Assembly: GCA_016932415.1 (NCBI GenBank)
Contig: JAFGCX010000018.1
Coordinates: 86,682 to 150,681 of the forward strand
Direction: 5' to 3'
DNA: 64,000 nucleotides
Origin: Candidatus Krumholzibacteriota bacterium
Lineage (GTDB): Bacteria; Krumholzibacteriota; Krumholzibacteriia; Krumholzibacteriales; Krumholzibacteriaceae
This document shows, in pieces, positions 9,051-17,108 of this stretch. The translations under genes and the position numbers were made by a program. Positions within the stretch are counted from its first letter, which is position 1, and every line of letters starts with the position of its first letter. Below the pieces are notes generated by a model. It saw only the letters and a list, made by a program, of their open reading frames with translations. It was not told where the DNA came from and did not search any database.

Positions 9051-9542
9051 ATGGGAATCACTTTCAACGCGGATGAAGTATTCGAGATGGGAATGGATAT
9101 CGAGAAGAACGGCGAAGCCTATTACAAAAAGGCCGCCGAACTGGCCAAGGACCCGAAGGTGAAAAAGGTCTTTGAATACCTTGCTAAAGAGGAAAAATCC
9201 CATTGGGAGATATTCAAGAAACTTCGCGACACGCTGGGCGGCGACTCAGCCACTCCTACGGTCATGGACCCGGAAGGAGTAAACAACCTTTATCTTGAAG
9301 CGCTCGTCAAATCGCGTCTTTTCTCCAACGAGAAAGAGGCCGAACAGGTCGCCGAAAAAGCTGCTGACGCTATCGACGCGCTCAATGCGGCGTTGATCTT
9401 TGAAAAGGATACGATCCTGTTCTTCTCCACTATGAAATCAATGACGAGGGCTGACCTTGGCTCCGAAAAGATCAACCTTCTCATCGCCGAGGAACAGAAA
9501 CATATAATCAGGATATCCGAGGAGATCAAAAAGCTCTCGTAA
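9051..9542 (+). CDS. Ferritin-like diiron protein (rubrerythrin family, no rubredoxin domain)
   Basis: Four-helix-bundle diiron protein of 163 residues, expected to reduce hydrogen peroxide or handle iron. Iron ligands are visible as a Glu in helix 1 (DIEKNGEAYYKK), an ExxH in helix 2 (KEEKSHWEIF), a Glu in helix 3 (FEKDTILFF) and an ExxH in helix 4 (EEQKHIIRI). The C-terminal rubredoxin domain of classical rubrerythrin is missing, but a free rubredoxin is encoded immediately upstream, so the two probably act together. AAGGAGG is six bases before the ATG. A related but distinct protein is encoded at 38464. Confidence 0.9.
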   Translation: MGITFNADEVFEMGMDIEKNGEAYYKKAAELAKDPKVKKVFEYLAKEEKSHWEIFKKLRDTLGGDSATPTVMDPEGVNNLYLEALVKSRLFSNEKEAEQVAEKAADAIDALNAALIFEKDTILFFSTMKSMTRADLGSEKINLLIAEEQKHIIRISEEIKKLS

Positions 9543-9629
9543 GATCGAGAGATCGATCTTACGCGCGGGTCCACGGCCAGAGAGGCCCGGGTGGCCCGCG
9601 GCCAATTCTTGCCGGCAGTATCATGGAAA

Positions 9630-9664
9630 GTCGCCGCCGGATGACCGGCGGCGACGATCTTTTT
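9630..9664 (+). terminator. Intrinsic terminator after the rubredoxin/rubrerythrin pair
   Basis: A perfect 11-bp stem GTCGCCGCCGG / CCGGCGGCGAC (9630-9640, 9645-9655) with an ATGA loop, then CTTTTT. A second perfect 9-bp hairpin, without a T run, overlaps the stop codon at 9540-9561. The terminator ends only about nine bases before the next ATG (9673). Confidence 0.75.
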
Positions 9665-9672
9665 AAGACCAG

Positions 9673-10833
9673 ATGAAGAATAAGCAGAAATCCGGTCTCA
9701 GCAAGGTGGTGACGATATCACTGGCGCATCTTGCCCATGATATCCCGACAGCTTTTCTCGCCCCGATCCTCCCGGTTCTGATAGAAAAATTCTCTATGAG
9801 CGTCTTCATGGCGGGTCTCCTTGATATATTCAGGCGGCTGCCATCGCTCGCCAACCCCTTTCTCGGGCTTCTTGCCGACAGGATCCGCATAAGATACCTG
9901 ATCATAGTGACTCCCGGCCTTACGGCGGTCCTTATGAGCCTTATCGGGATAGCACCGGGATACGTATTTCTTGCCGTGCTGATGCTGCTGTCGGGAGTCA
10001 GTTCCTCGATCTTTCACGTGACGGCCCCGGTGATGATGAAGAATGTCTCGGCGGGAAAGATAGGGCGGGGGATGAGTTATTACATGCTCGGCGGCGAACT
10101 GGCCAGGACACTTGGGCCACTTGTGATACTCGGCGCTGTCTCGCTATGGGGGATGGAGGGGACGTACAGGCTCGTCCCATTCGGCCTGCTCGCTTCGTTG
10201 ATCCTTTACTTCATGCTGAAAGATGTCTCGATCGAGAAAGGCCCGAAGGAAAAAGGAGACGGAGGAGCGCGGAAGGTGCTCGCCGGTCTTGTGCCTTTCT
10301 TTATTTCGGTCACGGGGATATTCCTCTGCCGGGCTGCGATGAAAGCGGCGCTGACTATCTACCTGCCTACCTACCTGACTTCACGGGGAGCTTCGCTCTG
10401 GGTCGCGGGGATATCCCTTTCGATACTCCAGTTTTCCGGCGCCGGAGGGACGTTTCTTGCCGGCATCATATCTGACAGGATCGGCAGGAAAAAGACGCTC
10501 CTTATCATATCGGCGGTCAATCCGTTCCTCATGTGGATGTTCATGACGCTTGACGACAGGTTCGCGATCCCCATCCTGGTCCTGACCGGGCTTTTTCTTT
10601 TTGCCAGCGGACCGGTGCTGCTGGCTCTGGTCCATGACATCGATTCGAAAAGGATGTCGTTTATAAACGGGATATACATGATGCTGAATTTCCTTCTAAG
10701 TTCGCTGATGATCCTCGTCGTCGGAATCGCCGCCGACAGAATCGGCCTTGAACTAACATTCAGGATATCGGCGTTTGTCGCGGCGGGATCGGTTCCCTTC
10801 GTGATCTGGCTGAGACCCCACAGGGCAAGCTGA
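9673..10833 (+). CDS. MFS transporter, fosmidomycin-resistance-like
   Basis: Inner-membrane major facilitator protein of 386 residues with about 12 hydrophobic helices, expected to export a small molecule by proton antiport. The N-terminus (VVTISLAHLAHDIPTAFLAP), the LLADRIRIR loop after helix 2 and GVSSSIFHVTAPVM resemble the Fsr subgroup; a second DRIGRKKTL loop starts the C-terminal half. It lacks a strong Shine-Dalgarno sequence, and the terminator hairpin of the preceding operon ends nine bases before the ATG, so translation may depend on read-through or a start within that hairpin. The substrate is unknown. Confidence 0.85.
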   Translation: MKNKQKSGLSKVVTISLAHLAHDIPTAFLAPILPVLIEKFSMSVFMAGLLDIFRRLPSLANPFLGLLADRIRIRYLIIVTPGLTAVLMSLIGIAPGYVFLAVLMLLSGVSSSIFHVTAPVMMKNVSAGKIGRGMSYYMLGGELARTLGPLVILGAVSLWGMEGTYRLVPFGLLASLILYFMLKDVSIEKGPKEKGDGGARKVLAGLVPFFISVTGIFLCRAAMKAALTIYLPTYLTSRGASLWVAGISLSILQFSGAGGTFLAGIISDRIGRKKTLLIISAVNPFLMWMFMTLDDRFAIPILVLTGLFLFASGPVLLALVHDIDSKRMSFINGIYMMLNFLLSSLMILVVGIAADRIGLELTFRISAFVAAGSVPFVIWLRPHRAS

Positions 10834-10873
10834 AGGGAAGAGGATCTTTTCCGGCTCTCTCAACAGCTGCCGG

Positions 10874-10882
10874 TGTTATAAT
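10874..10882 (+). promoter_or_regulatory. Extended -10 promoter before the FGE-domain gene
   Basis: TG-T-TATAAT (10874-10882) is a perfect extended -10 element. There is no good -35 hexamer at the right distance. Transcription would start near 10889, about 40 bases before the TTG start codon. Confidence 0.5.
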
Positions 10883-10930
10883 AGAAAAAGGTTGTCCGGT
10901 ATTTTCTGGTTTATTTTCAGGAGGATTGTT

Positions 10931-11890
10931 TTGAGACTGTTTATCCCGTTCTTTTGCGTCTTTCTTCTGACTGCTGGATGTTCCAGGCATCAAGAGGGGC
11001 CGGGTGAGCTTGTCTTCATCGAAGGCGGAAGTTTCATCATGGGGAACAGGTTCGAGATGGCCGACCAGGATGAAAAATTCCTCCACGAGGTGAGGCTCGG
11101 ACCGTACTATTTCGGCCGGTGCGAGGTCAGCGTGGGGCAGTTCGCCGAGTTTGTCGAAGAGACGGGATATGTGACGACCGCTGAGAGGCTTCGCAACGCC
11201 TCTGTCTTTATCGGAAAGGCGATCCGAAGACCGGGGAACGCGAGCTGGAAGAGGCCATACTTCAAGCAGCATGACATGCATCCCGTCGTATGCGTCAGCT
11301 GGTGGGACGCCATAGCATATTGCAACTGGAGAAGCGCCAGGGAAGGGCTCGCGCCGTGCTACGTTACAGGGCCTGATTCGACCGTTACGTGGGACAGGGA
11401 AGCTGACGGGTACAGGCTTCCTACCGAAGCTGAATGGGAATATGCCGCGAGGAGCAGGGGCAGGGATATCAAATATTCATGGGGCGACAGCATGCCGGTG
11501 ATCGACGGCCGGCCGGCAGGCAATACGCGCGATGAAGCGGCGCACAGGCAGTGGGGGGTCGGAAGCTACTGGGAAGGATATGATGATGGTTACGCCTGGA
11601 CGGCACCGGTCGACACATTCGCGCCCAATTTCTCCGGCATACACGGGATCAGCGGAAATGTCTACGAATGGTGCTGGGACTGGTATTCGGAAGAGTGGTA
11701 CGAAAAAAGCCCGGTCGAAGATCCCATCGGTCCGACTGAAGGGACGATGCATGCCTGCAGGGACGCTGGTTTCGGATGCCCCATCTACCAGGAGGTCGTA
11801 TCGTCGAGGGGCAAGGGATATCCTTATCTCGCTTTCAGCTGGGGTGGATTCAGGATAGCGAGGTCTTACCATGGAAAGACCGGGTCCTGA
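10931..11890 (+). CDS. Lipoprotein with formylglycine-generating-enzyme-like (SUMF1) domain
   Basis: Exported lipoprotein of 319 residues. The TTG start at 10931 is chosen because AGGAGG lies six bases upstream and because it gives a short signal peptide ending in the lipobox LTAGC. The rest is an FGE-sulfatase fold: FIEGGSFIMGNRFE, YYFGRCEVSVGQFAEFV, HPVVCVSWWDAIAYCNW, GYRLPTEAEWEYAAR, GNVYEWCWDWY and GGFRIARS. The two catalytic cysteines near the C-terminus of true formylglycine-generating enzymes are not present, so this is probably one of the many non-sulfatase relatives used for binding or other modifications. It is convergent with clpB, ten bases away. Confidence 0.88.
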   Translation: MRLFIPFFCVFLLTAGCSRHQEGPGELVFIEGGSFIMGNRFEMADQDEKFLHEVRLGPYYFGRCEVSVGQFAEFVEETGYVTTAERLRNASVFIGKAIRRPGNASWKRPYFKQHDMHPVVCVSWWDAIAYCNWRSAREGLAPCYVTGPDSTVTWDREADGYRLPTEAEWEYAARSRGRDIKYSWGDSMPVIDGRPAGNTRDEAAHRQWGVGSYWEGYDDGYAWTAPVDTFAPNFSGIHGISGNVYEWCWDWYSEEWYEKSPVEDPIGPTEGTMHACRDAGFGCPIYQEVVSSRGKGYPYLAFSWGGFRIARSYHGKTGS

Positions 11891-11900
11891 CGACGGCAGG

Positions 11901-14495
11901 TCATTTCTTCGCCGTGAATGTCGTCTCTCCGTCCTTCCAGCCGGCCAGAAGAACAGTTCCCGGTTCCATGGCGCTTTCCAGCAACATCTTCGAAAGCGGA
12001 TCGAGGATCATCTTCTGGATGAGCCTTTTAAGAGGCCGCGCTCCGAACTGCGGGTCATACCCTTTACGGGAAAGCTCTTCGATAAGTTCCGGTGATATAT
12101 CCACCTCGATCCCGTTTTCTTTCAGCCTGCCGTTGACCCGTTCGATCTGCAGCCTGACGATATCTGCGATATCCTCGACAGAGAGAAAATCAAAGACGAT
12201 TATCTCGTCAATCCTGTTGAGGAACTCGGGCCGGAAGAACTCTTTCAGCGCTGCGGTCATCTTTTCCCTGATCTCTTCCCTTCCCACAGATTCGCTTTCG
12301 GCGAGGTACCTGCTTCCGAGGTTCGAGGTCATTATGACGATCGTGTTTCTGAAATCGACAGTGTGCCCCTGCGAATCGGTAAGCCGTCCCTCGTCGAGAA
12401 GCTGCAACAGGACGTTGAATACGTCGGGATGGGCTTTCTCTATTTCGTCGAAGAGGATCACCGAATAGGGATTTCTGCGCACCGCTTCGGTCAGGTATCC
12501 GCCCTCGTCATATCCGACATATCCGGGAGGGGCTCCGAGAAGCCTCGAGACGGAGTGTTTTTCCATGAATTCAGACATGTCGATCCTGACGATCGCTTTT
12601 TCATCATCGAAGAGCTGCTGGGCGAGCGCCTTTGCCAGTTCGGTCTTGCCGACGCCGGTCGGACCGAGAAATATGAACGATCCAAGCGGCTGGTTCGGGT
12701 CGTGAAGCCCCGCCCTCGAGCGCCTGACGGCGTTGCTGACCGCTTCAATAGCCTTTTCCTGTCCGATCACTCTCAGGGAGAGTCTTTTTTCAAGATTGAT
12801 TATCTTTTCTTTTTCCTCTTCGACCATCCTTGTGACGGGGATGCCGGTCCATTTGCTCACGATCGAGGCTATATCGTTCTCGGTCACTTCCTCGCGAATC
12901 AGCTGACTGCCTGATTCTTCAAGATTTTTGAACCTCTCTCCCGCCTTCTGCAGTTCTTTTTCGAGTCCCACGATCACGCCGTATCGTAGTTCGGCGACTT
13001 TTTCCAGGTCGCCGGCGCGCTCCGCAAGCTGCTCTTCCGTTCTCGCCCTGTCGAGCTTTTCCTGGACCTTGCGGGTCGCGTTGACGATCGATTTCTCATC
13101 TTCCCATCTCAGCTTTATCGCTGATCCCTTCTCCTTCAGGTCGGAGAGACGTTTGTTGATATCATCGAGTCTTTCTTTGACCGCGCTCTTTTTCTTTTCC
13201 TTTTCCAGCGCCTTCTTCTCGATCTCCAGCTGAGTGGCCTTCTCCTGGATCTCGGCAAGTTCGAGCGGGACGCTGTCCATCTCCATCCTCAGCCCCGATG
13301 CCGCTTCGTCGATAAGGTCGATAGCCTTGTCTGGCAGGAACCTCGATGTGATATACCTGTTCGAAAGGGTGGCAGCCGCTATGAGGGCCGAATCTATTAT
13401 CCTCACTCCATGATGTACTTCGTACTTTTCCTTCAGCCCTCTCAGGATCGCTATAGTCTCGTCGACGCTCGGCTCGCTGATAAGGACATTCTGGAAGCGC
13501 CGTTCGAGAGCGGCGTCTTTCTCGATATATTTGCGGTATTCATCAAGAGTCGTGGCGCCGACGCAGCGCAATTCCCCTCGAGCGAGAGCCGGTTTTATCA
13601 TGTTGGAGGCATCGACCGCTCCCTCGGCGGCGCCGGCGCCCACGAGGGTGTGCAGTTCATCAATGAAAAGTATGATGTTGCCGTCCGATTCTATAACTTC
13701 CTTCAGCACAGCCTTGAAACGTTCCTCGAACTCGCCCCTGAACTTCGCGCCCGCTATCAGCGAGCCCATGTCGAGAGCGAGCAGTCTTTTGCCCTTGATA
13801 TTCTCAGGCACTTCGCCGCCGGCTATCCTCGAGGCGAGCCCTTCCACAATCGCCGTCTTTCCCACGCCGGGTTCACCTATAAGAACGGGATTGTTCTTTG
13901 TCCGCCTGGACAGGACCTGGCTGACCCTTCTTATTTCTTCGTCTCTTCCGATCACCGGGTCGAGTTTTCCCTGCCGGGCAAGGCGTACCAGGTCGGTGGT
14001 GAAGCGCTCAAGAGCGCGGTAGGTGTTCTCGGCGTTCTGATCCTTCACGCTCTGAGTCCCCCTGACCGATTCAAGCGCCTTCATGAGGCTATCGCGGTCG
14101 ACTCCGGCAGAAGAGAGGATCCTCCCGGTCGTTCTTTTATCTGAGGTCATCGCGAGAAGAAGATGTTCGCTGCTGACATAGTCATCCTTCATCCTGTCCG
14201 CTTCAGTCATCGCGTCGCTGAAAAGTTCCTGGAGTTCGATCGACGGGCGCGGATCCGTGATCCCCTTCTCGACCTTCGGGCACGATGAGAGGGCGCTTGA
14301 GAGGGATGCCTGGAGCAGGGAGATATCGGCGCCGGTCTTCTTCAGGATCGGAATGACGATTCCGCCCTCCTGAGCCAGAAGGGCATCGAGAAGATGTACC
14401 GGTTCGACTTCGGTATTTCTTCTGTCGATAGCTGATTCGCCGGCCGCGACGAGTGCTTCCTGCGCTTTGACTGTAAATCTGTCCTGAATAGACAT
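11901..14495 (-). CDS. clpB: ATP-dependent disaggregase ClpB
   Basis: Hexameric AAA+ chaperone that threads aggregated proteins through its pore, working with DnaK; cytoplasmic. It has 864 residues, close to the usual 857. Domains in order are Clp N-domain (1-145), AAA1 with Walker [14 protein letters not shown] (near 205) and Walker [15 protein letters not shown], the coiled-coil middle domain (about 400-525), AAA2 with [15 protein letters not shown] (near 605) and [13 protein letters not shown], and the C-terminal domain. AAGGAG stands before the ATG. A sigma-70-like promoter lies upstream. The gene follows the histidine-kinase gene on the same strand after a 248-base gap. Confidence 0.97.
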   Translation of the reverse strand: MSIQDRFTVKAQEALVAAGESAIDRRNTEVEPVHLLDALLAQEGGIVIPILKKTGADISLLQASLSSALSSCPKVEKGITDPRPSIELQELFSDAMTEADRMKDDYVSSEHLLLAMTSDKRTTGRILSSAGVDRDSLMKALESVRGTQSVKDQNAENTYRALERFTTDLVRLARQGKLDPVIGRDEEIRRVSQVLSRRTKNNPVLIGEPGVGKTAIVEGLASRIAGGEVPENIKGKRLLALDMGSLIAGAKFRGEFEERFKAVLKEVIESDGNIILFIDELHTLVGAGAAEGAVDASNMIKPALARGELRCVGATTLDEYRKYIEKDAALERRFQNVLISEPSVDETIAILRGLKEKYEVHHGVRIIDSALIAAATLSNRYITSRFLPDKAIDLIDEAASGLRMEMDSVPLELAEIQEKATQLEIEKKALEKEKKKSAVKERLDDINKRLSDLKEKGSAIKLRWEDEKSIVNATRKVQEKLDRARTEEQLAERAGDLEKVAELRYGVIVGLEKELQKAGERFKNLEESGSQLIREEVTENDIASIVSKWTGIPVTRMVEEEKEKIINLEKRLSLRVIGQEKAIEAVSNAVRRSRAGLHDPNQPLGSFIFLGPTGVGKTELAKALAQQLFDDEKAIVRIDMSEFMEKHSVSRLLGAPPGYVGYDEGGYLTEAVRRNPYSVILFDEIEKAHPDVFNVLLQLLDEGRLTDSQGHTVDFRNTIVIMTSNLGSRYLAESESVGREEIREKMTAALKEFFRPEFLNRIDEIIVFDFLSVEDIADIVRLQIERVNGRLKENGIEVDISPELIEELSRKGYDPQFGARPLKRLIQKMILDPLSKMLLESAMEPGTVLLAGWKDGETTFTAKK

Positions 14496-14562
14496 GGCAA
14501 CTCCTTTTTAAAGGCTGAATCGCAGCATCTGTGCCAGTTTATTAAAAGTTACTTTAACACTC

Positions 14563-14592
14563 ATAATATAAACGGTTTAAACAGTGTTTCAA
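14563..14592 (-). promoter_or_regulatory. Candidate promoter of clpB
   Basis: Read on the minus strand: TTGAAA, 18 bases, TATTAT, followed at once by GAGTGTTAA. That last element resembles one half of a CIRCE operator, but no matching left half is found. The 248-base gap also contains a CAGATATATCTG palindrome (14688-14699) and several TGGCA repeats of unknown meaning. Confidence 0.4.
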
Positions 14593-14743
14593 TAGCATTT
14601 CTTCTCGTTTCTGGCATCTGCGTGTGACATGTTGGCAGGCTATCCCTCTGTGATGAATGTCATCGTGGCAGTTGGCGTACAGTCTGGCAGATATATCTGT
14701 CTGTCCTGATCGTGCTCTGGGATGAATAACAGGCCGGTTTATC

Positions 14744-16453
14744 TCATTGACCCTCGTCTCCGAGGATCTCCGATATCTTTGTTGAAAGCTGCGTCATCAG
14801 GAAAGGCTTCTGGATAAATCCGTCTATCCCGCTGTGTAGTATATCGCCCGCTCTTGAATCGAGTATGTACCCGCTCGAAAGAAGGGCCTTCAGTCCAGGG
14901 TCGATCGATTTCAGCTCGGAGAATACCTTTGCTCCGTCTATGATAGGCATCACCATATCAAGTATGACAAGGTCGATCTCCTTGAAGTTCTCCCTGTAAA
15001 ACTCGATCGCTTTGAGGCCGTTTCTGAAGGGGAATATTTCAAAGCCAAGATGATCGAGCATATCTGTCGCTACTTTCAGGACAAGTTCGTCATCGTCGAT
15101 GACGACTATCTTCCCTTTTTTTTCGGTCTTTTTCGGTCTTCCGATGGAGAATGAATCGGCGTGGCTTTTACCGCTGAGCGGAAGGTATACCTTTACCGAT
15201 GTGCCGATATCTTCCTCGCTGTATATCTCTATCGAGCCATTGTGATCCCTGATGATCCCGTAGACTACGGCGAGTCCCATTCCCGAGGCTCCCGTTTTTT
15301 CCTTCGTGGTGAAAAAGGGGTCGAATACTCTTCCGATGATCCCCGCAGGTATCCCCGCCCCGGAATCTTCGAACGAAACCCGCAGATACCGCCCCGGAGA
15401 GAGATCGGAATGAAAAGAGCAGTAGATCTCATCGAGATCGATCGTCTCGGTAATGATGGAAAGCTCTCCGCCTTCGGGGATAGAATCTTTCGCGTTCTGA
15501 AGTATATTGAAAAATGCCTGTTCGAGCTGATCGGGGTCGCCGGTGATGTGAAAAGGTCTCGCGTCAAGCCTCGTGTTTATCCTTATCTTTCTGTCTTTTC
15601 TGCCGATCGCTTTCGTGACTACGCGCCCCAGGATCATGTGTATATCGACCGACTCTACCTGGCGCATGTTTTTTCTCGAGTATGAGAGGAGCTGGTCGGA
15701 GATAGTCGCCGATCTGCTTATCGATTTCCTGATCAGTTCAGCGCAGTCATATACTTCACTGTCGCCGGCGTGGTTTGACATCAGCAATTCAGTATATCCC
15801 AGAATCGTGGAAAGAAGGTTGTTGATATCATGAGCGAACGATCCCGCCAGCGCGCTGATCGCTTCGATCTTTTCCCTTTTTCTTATCTTTTGTTCGAGCA
15901 TTATCCTGTCAGTGATATCAAGCGCGATCGCGTATATGATCTTTTCGCCCCCTGGCGCGCCGGCAAGGATCGCGCTTATTACGATATGCCCCGCATGGTC
16001 CGCGCCCTCGTGGACGATCTCTATATCGAAAGGCGATAATTCCCCCTTCTCGAGGACCTGCTTGAATTTTTCCTTGAAGAGCGACAGGTTGTCCCTGATG
16101 GAAGGAATCTGGAAAAGCTTTTTCCCCGAATATTCCTCGTTTTCGGTCCTGAGGAACTTTTTTGCCACCTTGTTCATCCTGATCACGGTCGCGTCAGTCT
16201 TTATGATAGCCATAGCTGCGGGGGAAGAATCGAAAAGAAGGGAGTTTTGTTCTCTGGTCTCTTGAAGAAGCCTGGCCAGTTCCTCCACCTTGACGGATTC
16301 TGCTGACGCTCTTTCCGATTCAATGGAAAGGGCCTTCCGCGCGCTTCGCAATCTTCTATAGAGGATCGCCGCGAGGACCGCCACAGGAGGAAGAAGGACA
16401 GATAGAGCCAATGCCGCTATTTTCCACGCCAAAGCAGTCTGCCCGGGCTCCAT
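14744..16453 (-). CDS. Hybrid sensor histidine kinase/response regulator
   Basis: A 569-residue membrane-anchored signalling protein. One N-terminal transmembrane helix (about 10-33, ALALSVLLPPVAVLAAILYR) with almost no periplasmic part leads to a short coiled coil, a PAS domain (about 70-195), and a HisKA domain with phospho-acceptor His in GSFAHDINNLL. The ATPase domain shows NILQNAKDSI, DSGAGIP and GMGLAVVYGI. A C-terminal receiver domain has Asp in LVILDMVMP. The sensor probably reads a cytoplasmic signal through PAS. It follows the dCTP-deaminase-like gene by 70 bases and may belong to the same transcript as the sigma-54 activator upstream. No output domain is attached. Confidence 0.93.
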   Translation of the reverse strand: MEPGQTALAWKIAALALSVLLPPVAVLAAILYRRLRSARKALSIESERASAESVKVEELARLLQETREQNSLLFDSSPAAMAIIKTDATVIRMNKVAKKFLRTENEEYSGKKLFQIPSIRDNLSLFKEKFKQVLEKGELSPFDIEIVHEGADHAGHIVISAILAGAPGGEKIIYAIALDITDRIMLEQKIRKREKIEAISALAGSFAHDINNLLSTILGYTELLMSNHAGDSEVYDCAELIRKSISRSATISDQLLSYSRKNMRQVESVDIHMILGRVVTKAIGRKDRKIRINTRLDARPFHITGDPDQLEQAFFNILQNAKDSIPEGGELSIITETIDLDEIYCSFHSDLSPGRYLRVSFEDSGAGIPAGIIGRVFDPFFTTKEKTGASGMGLAVVYGIIRDHNGSIEIYSEEDIGTSVKVYLPLSGKSHADSFSIGRPKKTEKKGKIVVIDDDELVLKVATDMLDHLGFEIFPFRNGLKAIEFYRENFKEIDLVILDMVMPIIDGAKVFSELKSIDPGLKALLSSGYILDSRAGDILHSGIDGFIQKPFLMTQLSTKISEILGDEGQ

Positions 16454-16523
16454 CTTGATATCACCCCCCCGTTAAGATGTCAGTTCAGACAACGGCCGGA
16501 TCCTTGATTTTTCCGATATGCTG

Positions 16524-17084
16524 TTATTTTCTTTTCCGGCGTCCGGCGCTCCCTATCTCCCTGATCTTCTTTTCCGATCTTCTCATATATCTTATCAATT
16601 CGTCATATCCCGTCATGCTGACCCTGTTGGACCTGAGCCCGCGAAGATCGAAAAATTCGATATAGGCGAGTGGCGAACTTCTGTCGTACCGGTTTTCCCT
16701 TCCCCTGAGATTGCTGAGGCCGAACCTGATCTCTTCGCCGCCGACCCCGTAATGGGGATCGAGTTTTCCAGCGGTGATGCTGAACCCCTTCTCAATCAGC
16801 CCCGACATCGGAATGAATCTGCCGACCATCCCGTCGGGAAGGATGATCTTTTCGCGGACGACGACCAGGGCATATTCACGCGGGGCGAAAATATAATCTT
16901 TTCCCGATCTTATCAGGTCGTGTTTTCCGGTCTCGTCGGATCCTTCTTTCCAGAAGATTATCTCCCTGGCTGTCAGGGGGTACTGGGTCAGTTGAAGGAG
17001 ATTTTCATCGAACGGTTCGATGGTGAGGATATTCTCTTTGACCAGATCCCTGATCATAAGATTCGTAAGGAGGTTTCCGTACAC
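16524..17084 (-). CDS. dCTP deaminase/dUTPase-like fold protein, probably catalytically inactive
   Basis: A 186-residue protein resembling dCTP deaminase along much of its length: LVKENILTIEPFDENLLQ near the start, YIFAPREYALVVVREKIILP, the loop PMSGLIEKGFSITAGKLDP, then GLSNLRG and LAYIEFFDL. Residues needed for deamination are altered: the Ser-Ser-x-x-Arg loop is reduced to MSGLIEKG without the Arg, and the position of the catalytic Glu in the EF strand is Gly (RFGLSN). The GTG start at 17084 is preceded by AGGAG at six bases. It lies 24 bases after the sigma-54 activator gene and before the histidine kinase. Its role, perhaps nucleotide sensing, is unknown. Confidence 0.7.
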   Translation of the reverse strand: MYGNLLTNLMIRDLVKENILTIEPFDENLLQLTQYPLTAREIIFWKEGSDETGKHDLIRSGKDYIFAPREYALVVVREKIILPDGMVGRFIPMSGLIEKGFSITAGKLDPHYGVGGEEIRFGLSNLRGRENRYDRSSPLAYIEFFDLRGLRSNRVSMTGYDELIRYMRRSEKKIREIGSAGRRKRK

Positions 17085-17108
17085 TTTATTCTCCTATCCA
17101 GCCGCCTC

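Noticed and set aside
13410-14144. 244-residue plus-strand frame
   Set aside because: Antisense shadow of clpB.
14555-14570. CIRCE (HrcA) operator upstream of clpB
   Set aside because: Only one half-site-like sequence (GAGTGTTAA) is present; the required left half at nine bases is absent.
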